A DNA stretch of 64,000 nucleotides from Halorubrum sp. Hd13 (GTDB lineage Archaea > Halobacteriota > Halobacteria > Halobacteriales > Haloferacaceae), in NCBI RefSeq assembly GCF_002252755.1, contig NZ_NHOY01000069.1:1-64000 (forward strand), read 5' to 3'. Below the pieces are notes generated by a model. The model did no database searches. It saw only the letters and a list, made by a program, of their open reading frames with translations, and was not told the DNA's origin. Position 1 is the first letter of the stretch. Every line of letters starts with the position of its first letter. Positions 26,067 through 34,600 of this stretch are shown piece by piece. A program made the translations under genes and the position numbers.

Positions 26067-26081
26067 CTTCGGAATCCGAAG
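26067..26081. promoter_or_regulatory. Palindrome between copZ and its regulator
   Basis: CTTCGGAATCCGAAG is a perfect 15-base palindrome in the 132-base space between the divergent starts at 25994 and 26127. Position and symmetry make it a candidate operator for the Lrp-TRASH regulator. A shorter palindrome, GATTCGAATC, lies upstream of copA near 27200. Confidence 0.45.
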
Positions 26082-26126
26082 CGAATCCGGGTAACTGTCT
26101 TGTATCGCGAGGCCGTCTCTCGCGAC

Positions 26127-26726
26127 ATGAGAGACCTCGACGAGACGGACTTGGAGATCCTCTCGCTGCTGGCCGAGGACGCCCGGCGCCCGTACAGCGA
26201 GATCGGCGACCGCGTGGGGCTCTCGGGGCCGGCGGTCTCGGACCGCGTCACGCGGCTGCAGGAGACCGGCGTCATCGAGGGGTTCACGGTCGACGTCGAC
26301 CGCACGAAACTGCGGGCCGGCGTCCCCGTGCTGATCGACGTGGAGCTGCCGCCGAACCGCCCCGAGGCGCTCGGCGCGGCGCGGGACCGCGTCCGCGAGG
26401 CCGACGCCGTCGAGCACGTGTTCGTCACGGCCGAGGGCGATCTGCGCGTGTACGGTCGGGTCGAGGGGCGGAACGTCCGGGAGTGGGTGCAGGGGCTGCT
26501 CGAGGGGGTCGCCGTCGAGGAGTACGCGGTCACGCTGGTCGACGAGTTCGAGTGGACGCCGTCGATCGAGGGCGTGGAGTTCGCGCTGACCTGCGCGGAG
26601 TGTTCCAACACCGTCGATAGCGAGGGCGAGACGGCCCGAATAGACGGCGACGTCTATCACTTCTGTTGCCCGTCCTGCCTGTCGCGGTTCCGAGAGCGAT
26701 ACCAGCGGCTGGAGGAAGGGGCGTGA
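26127..26726 (+). CDS. Lrp/AsnC-type regulator with C-terminal TRASH metal domain
   Basis: A 199-residue regulator. An AsnC-type winged helix-turn-helix forms the N-terminus (DLEILSLLAEDARRPYSEIG, then SGPAVSDRVTRLQETGVIEG), followed by a Lrp-like ligand/oligomerisation part. The end is a TRASH domain with treble-clef cysteines (LTCAECSNTVDSEG, YHFCCPSCLSRFRERY), which senses metal. The same architecture belongs to Halobacterium VNG1179C, known to activate the copper ATPase gene. The ATG at 26127 was chosen over an upstream start because it begins the conserved domain (MRDLDETDLEIL). Lies between copZ and copA. Confidence 0.9.
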   Translation: MRDLDETDLEILSLLAEDARRPYSEIGDRVGLSGPAVSDRVTRLQETGVIEGFTVDVDRTKLRAGVPVLIDVELPPNRPEALGAARDRVREADAVEHVFVTAEGDLRVYGRVEGRNVREWVQGLLEGVAVEEYAVTLVDEFEWTPSIEGVEFALTCAECSNTVDSEGETARIDGDVYHFCCPSCLSRFRERYQRLEEGA

Positions 26727-26773
26727 TAGGGTGCATGAGCGGGTGACCGCGGATCGTCGGTGAACGCCTGCGA

Positions 26774-27135
26774 CGTCCCAGTCGCTCGTTTATAAGTGAT
26801 TGCTGATGGTGGAGCGGCGGTGAACGCCTCCAAAGCCCCAGCCGTGAGGGAGACGCACGCTCGCTGCGGTCCTCAGTCACTCGTTTCACTCGCTCTTGCG
26901 GTCCTTACGTCGCCTGCGTCTCCCTCACGGCTGCCCCTTTGATTCCCAACCCGCACCGCAACCGCGCCTCACGCCTCCCCAGCCTCGTCAGTCGCCGTCG
27001 CTTCGCTCCGGCGACTGACTCCCTCGCACGCGCTCTCGCCGGCGGCGTAGCCGCCGGCTGTCAGAGGGACCTTCGGTCCCTCGCTACTCGCGCCCTGCGG
27101 GCGCTCGGAGGCGCGCGCCATCGTACTCCATTTAA
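26774..27135. repeat. Structured intergenic repeat, full copy C
   Basis: Same order as copy B: GTCCCAGTCGCTCGTTTATAA, then CCCCAGCCGTGAGGGAGACG (about 26836), which pairs with GCGTCTCCCTCACGGCTG (about 26917-26934). TGCCCCTTTGA, CCTCCCCAGCCTCGTC, a 33-base hairpin at 26987-27019, ACTCCCTCGC, small palindromes (GCCGGCGG/CCGCCGGC, AGGGACC/GGTCCCT, GCGCCC/GGGCGC), GGCGCGCGCC and an AT-rich end follow. The 33-base hairpin is the exact reverse complement of that in copy B. Confidence 0.8.
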
Positions 27136-27278
27136 ATAAACATCGTCGATCGCTTCGGTTTCTCGTCTCTCCGATTTCTCGGACACGATGGTCGCTTTGG
27201 ATTCGAATCTTTCGACCCGGCTAAACCCCCGATATCGAAGCAGAAAACCGCCTAAGGGAGGGACACGTAGTAGTAGAC

Positions 27279-29996
27279 ATGCCAGCGAGAACAGCCCACC
27301 TGAACGTCACGGGCATGTCCTGCGCCAACTGCTCGGCGACGATCGAGGACGCCCTCGCGGACCTCGACGGGGTGGTCTCGGCGAACGCCAACTACGCCAC
27401 CGACGAGAGCGCCGTCGAGTACGACCCCGAGGAGGCGTCGCTCGGCGAGATCTACGCGGCGATCGAGTCGGCCGGCTACGGCGCGGTCAGCGAGACCGTC
27501 ACCGTGGCGATCGCGGACATGTCCTGTGCGAACTGCGCGGAGGCCAACGCGGAGGCCCTCGAATCGACGCCCGGCGTGATCGAGGCGACGGTGAACTACG
27601 CGACCGACGAGGCGCAGATCAGGTACAACCCCGCGGACGCCTCGCGCTCCGACCTCTACGACGCGATCGAGTCGGCGGGGTACTCGCCGGTCCGCGAAGG
27701 GGAGGGCGACGCGAGCGGGACCGACGCGACGGACGGTGAATCGAGCGGCGACGCCGGGCAGGACGCCCGCGACGCGGCCCGCGAGGAGGAGATCAGCAGA
27801 CAGCTCCGCCTGACCCTCTTCGGGGCGGCGCTCGCGGCGCCGCTGCTGCTGTTCATGGCGGACCACCTCCTGCTCGACGGGGCGCTGTTCCCGGAGACCG
27901 TCTTCGGGGTCTCGATCGGGTGGGTCCAGTTCCTGCTCGCGACGCCCGTCCAGGTCGTCCTCGGCCGCCCGTTCTACGAGAACTCCTATAAGGCGCTCGT
28001 GACCAACGGGCGCGCCAACATGGACGTGCTGATCGCGCTCGGCTCCACGACCGCGTACGCCTACTCGGTCGCGGTCCTCGCCGGGCTCGTCGCCGGGAGC
28101 CTCTACTTCGACACGGCGGCGCTCATCCTCGTGTTCATCACGCTCGGTAACTACCTCGAGGCCCGCTCGAAGGGGCAGGCCGGCGAGGCGCTCCGGAAGC
28201 TCCTGGAGATGGAGGCCGATCGGGCCACCCTCGTCGACAGAGCGGCGTCGGAGACGCCGCATGCAGACGGCGAAGCCGTCGACGAGGACGGGACCGAGCG
28301 GGAGGTCCCCGTCGACGAGGTCGCGGTCGGCGACCGGATGAAGGTCCGCCCGGGCGAGAAGGTCCCGACCGACGGCGTCGTCGTCGACGGGCAGAGCGCG
28401 GTCGACGAGTCGATGGTGACCGGCGAGTCCGTCCCGGTCGAGAAGGGCGAGGGCGACGAGGTGATCGGCTCGACGATCAACGAGAACGGCGTGCTCGTGG
28501 TCGAGGCGACCAAGGTCGGCGCCGACACCGCCTTGCAGGGGATCGTCCGGACCGTCAAAGAGGCGCAGTCGCGCCAGCCCGAGATCCAGAACCTCGCCGA
28601 CCGGATCTCCGCGTACTTCGTCCCGGCGGTCATCGTCAACGCCCTGCTGTGGGGGATCGTCTGGTTCCTCTTCCCCGAGACGCTTGCCGGGTTCGTGAAC
28701 GCGCTCCCGCTGTGGGGGCTCGTCGCGGGCGGCCCGGCGGTCGCGGGCGGCGCCGTCTCGATCTCCGAGTTCGCGATCGTCGTGTTCGCCTCCGCGGTGC
28801 TCATCGCCTGTCCCTGCGCGCTCGGGCTGGCGACGCCCGCAGCGACGATGGTCGGCACCACCATCGGCGCCGGCCACGGCGTCCTGTTCAAGGGCGGCGA
28901 CGTGCTCGAACGCGCCAAGGACGTCGACACCGTCGTCTTCGACAAGACCGGGACGCTCACCGAGGGCGCGATGGAGCTGACCGACGTGGTCGCGTTCGAC
29001 CGCGACGGGGAGCCCGTCCCCGACGGCGGCGCGGCGCGGCACGTCGACCCCGACGACGACCTCGGGGACTCCGACGGCGACCGCGACGCGGAACGCGAGG
29101 TGCTCCGGACCGCCGCGATCGCCGAGCGCGGCAGCGAGCACCCGCTCGCCCGCGCCATCGTCGAGGGCGCCCGCGAGCGCGGCCTGGAGGTCCCCGAGCC
29201 GGACGACTTCGAGAACGTCCCCGGTCACGGGGTGCGCGCGACCGTCGAGGGCGAGGCGGTCCTCGTCGGAAACCGCAAGCTACTGGCCGACGAGGGGGTC
29301 GACGCCTCGTCCGCCGCCGAGACGATGGAGCGCCTCGAAGGCGAGGGGAAGACGGCGATGCTCGTCGCTCGCGTGCCCGCTGGCACGAGCGGCGGCGACC
29401 TGATCGGCGTCGTCGCCGACGCCGACACGGTCAAGCCGAGCGCCGCCGACGCCGTGGCGGCCCTCCGCGACCGCGGCATCGACGTGATGATGATCACCGG
29501 CGACAACGAGCGCACCGCCCGCGCCGTCGCCGAACGGGTGGGTATCGACCCCGAGAACGTCCGGGCGGGCGTCCTGCCCGAGGACAAGTCCGACGCCGTC
29601 GAGGCGATCCAAGACGAGGGCCGGCAGGCGATGATGGTCGGCGACGGCGTCAACGACGCGCCGGCGCTCGCGGTCGCGCACGTCGGCACCGCCATCGGGA
29701 GCGGTACCGACGTGGCGATCGAGGCCGCGGACGTGACGCTGATGCGCGACGACCCCCTCGACGTGGTGAAGGCGATCCGCGTCTCGGACGCGACCCTCCA
29801 GAAGATCAAACAAAACCTCGTGTGGGCGCTCGGCTACAACACGCTGATGATTCCGCTGGCCTCGCTCGGCCTGCTTCAGCCCGCGCTGGCCGCGGGGGCG
29901 ATGGCGCTCTCCAGCGTGAGCGTGCTGACGAACAGCCTGCTGTTTCGGCGGTACGAGCCCGACCGCGACTACCGGCTGCTCGGCCGGCTGCGGTAG
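27279..29996 (+). CDS. copA: Copper-exporting P1B-type ATPase
   Basis: A 905-residue P-type ATPase. Two N-terminal HMA domains carry the Cu-binding pairs [17 protein letters not shown] and [17 protein letters not shown]. Eight membrane helices are expected. The ion-path motif [11 protein letters not shown] is near residue 510. Phosphorylation occurs at Asp in [10 protein letters not shown] (about residue 555), the nucleotide site includes [10 protein letters not shown], and the hinge is [18 protein letters not shown]. Exports Cu(I) for detoxification. Third member of the copper module, separated from the regulator gene by repeat copy C. Confidence 0.95.
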   Translation: MPARTAHLNVTGMSCANCSATIEDALADLDGVVSANANYATDESAVEYDPEEASLGEIYAAIESAGYGAVSETVTVAIADMSCANCAEANAEALESTPGVIEATVNYATDEAQIRYNPADASRSDLYDAIESAGYSPVREGEGDASGTDATDGESSGDAGQDARDAAREEEISRQLRLTLFGAALAAPLLLFMADHLLLDGALFPETVFGVSIGWVQFLLATPVQVVLGRPFYENSYKALVTNGRANMDVLIALGSTTAYAYSVAVLAGLVAGSLYFDTAALILVFITLGNYLEARSKGQAGEALRKLLEMEADRATLVDRAASETPHADGEAVDEDGTEREVPVDEVAVGDRMKVRPGEKVPTDGVVVDGQSAVDESMVTGESVPVEKGEGDEVIGSTINENGVLVVEATKVGADTALQGIVRTVKEAQSRQPEIQNLADRISAYFVPAVIVNALLWGIVWFLFPETLAGFVNALPLWGLVAGGPAVAGGAVSISEFAIVVFASAVLIACPCALGLATPAATMVGTTIGAGHGVLFKGGDVLERAKDVDTVVFDKTGTLTEGAMELTDVVAFDRDGEPVPDGGAARHVDPDDDLGDSDGDRDAEREVLRTAAIAERGSEHPLARAIVEGARERGLEVPEPDDFENVPGHGVRATVEGEAVLVGNRKLLADEGVDASSAAETMERLEGEGKTAMLVARVPAGTSGGDLIGVVADADTVKPSAADAVAALRDRGIDVMMITGDNERTARAVAERVGIDPENVRAGVLPEDKSDAVEAIQDEGRQAMMVGDGVNDAPALAVAHVGTAIGSGTDVAIEAADVTLMRDDPLDVVKAIRVSDATLQKIKQNLVWALGYNTLMIPLASLGLLQPALAAGAMALSSVSVLTNSLLFRRYEPDRDYRLLGRLR

Positions 29997-30262
29997 TCGC
30001 CGTCGCGGACGCCGTTTTCAGCGCGGCACCGTCGTCCTCGGCCGAACGCCGTTTCCAGCGCGGCACGTCCGACCCCGATTGAACGGCATCCCTCTCTGTG
30101 CTATTTTGATATAGCATCATGGAATTTACCACGTGGTCGACCCTCGATTCGCCGCTCTCAGGAACCGACCCGTTTCCGGCACCTGAGCCGTCTCTCCTTG
30201 GCGTTCGTCGGTTCCCGACCGCGATCGACCGGCTTTTTCCTCGCCGTACCGTTCGATCAGGT
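29997..30262. other. Intergenic region with 20-bp direct repeat
   Basis: 266 bp. Near-identical units GCCGTTTTCAGCGCGGCAC and GCCGTTTCCAGCGCGGCAC lie about 38 bases apart near 30010-30067. An AT-rich CTATTTTGATATAGCATC at about 30101-30118 may be a promoter. No other feature seen. Confidence 0.5.
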
Positions 30263-30589
30263 ATGGCCGACGAGTTCGATCCCGAGAAGTTCGAGGACAA
30301 GTACGCCCACTACTTCCAGGAGCTCCAGCGCGCGTACAAGAACGCGTTCAACCACATGAACGAGCGCCGCGACTCCCAGCTGATCCACGGGATCGACCAG
30401 ACGATCCTCAACGAGTCCGAGCCGTTCTACGAGGACGGCGAGTTCTACGTCGAACTCCCCGAGAACCCGCGCGATCGGATGGAGGGCGTCCTCGTCGACG
30501 ACGAGACGTTCGAGGAGACGCTAGACGAGTACGTCGAGCGGATCGAAACGGAGCTCCACCGGACGTTTCAGGTCGACCGGCCGGAGTAG
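30263..30589 (+). CDS. Conserved haloarchaeal protein, DUF5783 family
   Basis: A 108-residue, strongly acidic, helical protein (FDPEKFEDKYAHYFQELQRA, YKNAFNHMNERRDSQLIHGI). It fits the haloarchaeal DUF5783 family and its usual length. The start at 30263 omits 48 upstream codons of non-family sequence. No catalytic motif is seen; function unknown. Confidence 0.8.
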   Translation: MADEFDPEKFEDKYAHYFQELQRAYKNAFNHMNERRDSQLIHGIDQTILNESEPFYEDGEFYVELPENPRDRMEGVLVDDETFEETLDEYVERIETELHRTFQVDRPE

Positions 30590-30684
30590 CGATCGCGGCC
30601 GGCTCGTCGTTCGAGACGTCGGTTCTCGCGGTTCGAGTCCGGTCGAACCAAAGGCATAAGCCCGCCGACCGCCAAATCACTGGC

Positions 30685-31062
30685 ATGAGCACGGACACAG
30701 CCGACGCGGAAAACGAGCTTCGCGAGCGGATCACGAACTTCCTGCGGCGCAACTTCCCGCAGATTCAGATGCACGGCGGGAGCGCCGCGATCAGCCACCT
30801 CGACCGCGAGAACGGCGAGGTCACGATCCAGCTCGGGGGCGCCTGCTCCGGCTGCGGTATCTCGCCGATGACGATCCAGGCGATCAAGTCCCGGATGGTC
30901 AAGGAGATCCCGGAGATCGAGACGGTCCACGCCGACACCGGCATGGACTCCGGCGCCGACGGCGACCTCGGCGGCACCAGCAGCGACGGCATGTCCCCGT
31001 CGTTCCCCGGTGAGACGACCGACGACGGCGGCGACGACGAAGGCCCGCAGGCCCCGTTCTGA
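30685..31062 (+). CDS. NifU C-terminal domain protein (Fe-S scaffold)
   Basis: A 125-residue protein whose residues 10-85 form a NifU-type domain with FLRRNFPQIQMHGG and GACSGCGISPMTIQAIKSRM. The CSGC cysteines can carry an iron-sulfur cluster for transfer to client proteins. The remaining 40 residues are an acidic, Gly/Ser-rich tail. It stands alone; a TATA-like AGGCATAAG lies about 30 bases upstream. Confidence 0.9.
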   Translation: MSTDTADAENELRERITNFLRRNFPQIQMHGGSAAISHLDRENGEVTIQLGGACSGCGISPMTIQAIKSRMVKEIPEIETVHADTGMDSGADGDLGGTSSDGMSPSFPGETTDDGGDDEGPQAPF

Positions 31063-31252
31063 AGCCGGTCCCGGTACCTCTCGACTCTCCCTCTTCTCGC
31101 GATTTCGACGCCGGAGCGGCTCGCCTCTCCATTGCTCGCCGTAGCGCCATCGCTTATGAATAAATCGGATATCGCTATATCAACTTTCTCAGGACCGGTC
31201 AGGCGCACCGCGACTGAAGCCTTTTTGCCCCCGGCCATCGTGGACGGTTCCT

Positions 31253-31672
31253 ATGCACCACCGGGAAGTCGAGACGACGGCGGAGTACGTGGCTCGATTC
31301 GAGACCGGCGCCGACTGGCGAGAGGAGATCGAGGACCTCGCCCGCGCGGAAGACGTCGAGGCGGGCTGGTTCACGGCGCTCGGCGCCGTGCAGGACGCGG
31401 ACGTCTGGTTCTACGACCAGGAGGACACCGAGTACCAGTCCGTGACCTTCGACGAGCCGCTGGAGGTCGCCGCCTGCGTCGGGAACGTCTCGCTGCTCGA
31501 CGGCGAGGTGTTCGCGCACACCCACGCCGTGCTGTCGCGGCCGAGCGGACAGGCGCTCGCCGGGCACCTCGACTCCGGGACGGTCTGGGCGGGCGAGTGT
31601 CACCTGCGGGCGTTCGACGAGCCGCTGGAGCGGTCCCACGACGCGGTCACCGACCTCGACTTATGGCTGTGA
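31253..31672 (+). CDS. PPC (DUF296) domain protein
   Basis: A 139-residue single PPC domain. EAGWFTALGAVQDADVWFYD, VGNVSLLDGEVFAHTHAVLS and LDSGTVWAGECHLRAF match the family, including the His positions that bind metal in prokaryotic members. Often called a DNA-binding protein by likeness to plant AT-hook proteins, but its biochemical role in archaea is not established. It ends 16 bases before the polymerase gene and may be co-transcribed with it. An AT-rich promoter-like stretch lies near 31150-31185. Confidence 0.85.
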   Translation: MHHREVETTAEYVARFETGADWREEIEDLARAEDVEAGWFTALGAVQDADVWFYDQEDTEYQSVTFDEPLEVAACVGNVSLLDGEVFAHTHAVLSRPSGQALAGHLDSGTVWAGECHLRAFDEPLERSHDAVTDLDLWL

Positions 31673-31688
31673 GGCGGATCTCGCGGCG

Positions 31689-34600
31689 ATGAGGCCCGAC
31701 GACGAGCGGTACTTCGCCCGGATCGAAGACAGGCTCGACGAGGCGCTGGCGCTCGCGGAGACGGCGAAGGGACAGGGGTACGACCCGGAGCCCGAGGTAG
31801 AGATCCCCGTCGCTCGCGACATGGCCGACCGGGTCGAGAACATCCTCGGCATCGACGGCGTCGCGGAGCGCGTCCGCGAGCTGGAAGGTGAGATGTCCCG
31901 CGAGGAGGCGGCGCTGGAACTCGTCACCGACTTCGTCGAGGGGACGGTCGGCGACTACGACTCCCGCGCCGGGAAAGTCGAGGGCGCGGTCCGGACCGCG
32001 GTCGCTCTCCTCACCGAGGGCGTCGTCGCCGCGCCGATCGAGGGGATCGACCGCGTCGAACTGCTGGAGAACGACGACGGCACCGAGTTCGTCAACGTCT
32101 ACTACGCCGGGCCGATCCGGTCGGCGGGCGGGACCGCGCAGGCGCTTTCCGTCCTCGTCGCCGACTACGCCCGGTCGCTGCTGGGCATCGACGAGTACAA
32201 GCCGCGCGACGTGGAGGTCGAGCGCTACGCCGAGGAGATCGCCCTCTACGACAAGGAGACCGGGCTCCAGTACACGCCGAAGGACAAGGAGTCGAAGTTC
32301 ATCGCGGAGCACATCCCCATCATGCTCGACGGGGAGGCGACGAGCGACGAGGAGGTCTCCGGCTTCCGCGACCTCGAACGGGTCGACACGAACTCGGCGC
32401 GCGGCGGGATGTGCCTCGTCGCCGCCGAGGGGATCGCCCTGAAGGCCCCGAAGATACAGCGGTACACCCGCGACCTCGACGAGGTCGACTGGCCGTGGCT
32501 CCAGGACCTGATCGACGGGACGATCGGGAAAGACGGCTCCGGCGAGAGCGACGCCGACGCATCGGCGGACGACGGTTCGGAGGCCCCGGACGGCGAATCG
32601 GGAGGGGAGGGCGACGACAGCGACGCCGAGAGCGACGAGGGAGGCGTCGAAACGGCGGGAGACGAACCCGACGGTCCGCCCCGGGCGAAACCCTCCCAGA
32701 AGTTCCTCCGGGACCTGATCGCGGGCCGCCCGGTGTTCACCCACCCGAGCGAGGCGGGCGGGTTCCGGCTCCGGTACGGTCGCGCGAGAAACCACGGGTT
32801 CGCGACCGGCGGGGTCCACCCGGCGACGATGCACCTCGTCGACGACTTCCTCGCGGCCGGGACGCAGATCAAGACGGAGCGCCCGGGCAAGGCCCACGGG
32901 GTCGTCCCCGTCGACTCCATCGAGGGGCCGACGGTCCGGCTCGCCAACGGCGAGGTCCGACGCATCGACGACCCGGAGGAGGCGAAGGAGGTCCGCAACG
33001 GCGTCGAGAAGGTGCTCGACCTCGGCGAGTACCTCGTCAACTACGGGGAGTTCGTCGAGAACAACCACCCGCTCGCGCCCGCCTCCTACGTGTACGAGTG
33101 GTGGGTGAAGGAGTTCGCCGACGCCGGCGCCGACGTACAGGCGATGGCGGACGACCCCCACGTCGACCTCGAACGCCCCGACGCCGACGAGGCGCTCGCG
33201 TGGGCGCGCGAGTACGACTGCCCGCTCCACCCGGAGTACACCTACCTCTGGCACGACGTGTCGGTCGCGGCGTTCGAGGCCCTCGCCGAGGCGGTCGCCG
33301 ACGGCGACGTGGTCGAGGGCGTCCTCGCGATCGAGTGCACGGAGGCGACGCGGACGGCGTTGGAGGCGCTGCTGGTCGAGCACGCCGCGACGCCCGACGC
33401 CCTCCGAATCCCGACGTGGCGCCCGCTCGCGCGGTCGCTCGGAGTCGACGACGGCCTCCGGAAGACGTGGGACGACGGGGACCTCTCGGCGGCGGCCCGC
33501 GAGTGGGACGGCGGCGAGAACGCGGTGAAAGCCGTCAACGAGGTCGCGCCGTTCGAGATACGGGAGCGCGCGCCCACTCGGATCGGCAACCGGATGGGTC
33601 GCCCCGAGAAGTCGGAGAGCCGCGACCTCTCCCCGGCGGTCCACACGCTGTTCCCGATCAACGAGGCCGGCGGCCCCCAGCGCGACGTCGCCGAGGCCGC
33701 GAGCGTGATGGACGACTCGGGCCACCGCGGCCGGCTGGAGCTCCAGGTGTCGGACCGGGTCTGCCCCGACTGCGGCGAGCACACCTACAAGGCCCGGTGT
33801 CCGGACTGCGAGGTCCACACCGAGCCCCACTACGAGTGCAACGACTGCGGGACCGTCTGCGAGCCCGACGAGGCCGGCCGCGTCGAGTGCCCGCGCTGCG
33901 AGTGGGAGGTGCGGGCGGCGACGTATCAAGAGGTCGACGTAAACGACGCATATCGCTCCGCGCTGGAGACCGTCGGCGAGCGCGAGGCCTCCTTCGAGAT
34001 CCTCAAAGGAGTCCAGGGGCTCACCTCGCGGAACAAGACGCCGGAGCCGATGGAGAAGGGAATCCTCCGCGCGAAGAACGGCGTCACGTCGTTCAAGGAC
34101 GGCACCGTCAGGTACGACATGACGGACCTCCCGGTCACGTCGGTCCGGCCCGAGGAGCTGGACGTCACCGCCGACCACCTCCGGGAGATCGGCTACGAGA
34201 CCGACATCGACGGCGAGCCCCTGCGCCACGACGACCAGCTCGTGGAGCTCCGGGTGCAGGACATCGTCCTCTCGGACGGCGCCGCGGAGCACATGCTCCG
34301 GACCGCCGACTTCGTCGACGACCTCCTCGAGCAGTTCTACGGCCTCCCCCGCTTCTACGAGGTGAACGAGCGCGACGACCTCGTCGGCGAGCTCGTCTTC
34401 GGGATGGCGCCCCACACGAGTGCGGCAACTGTCGGAAGGGTGGTAGGATTCACGTCGGCCGCCGTCGGATACGCTCATCCGTACTTCCACGCCGCGAAAC
34501 GGCGGAACTGCTTCCATCCGGAGACGAAGATATGGTTTGAGGACGAGACGGGTCAGTTGCGATACGATAGCATCGACGACTTCGTCGAGACGTACCTCGA

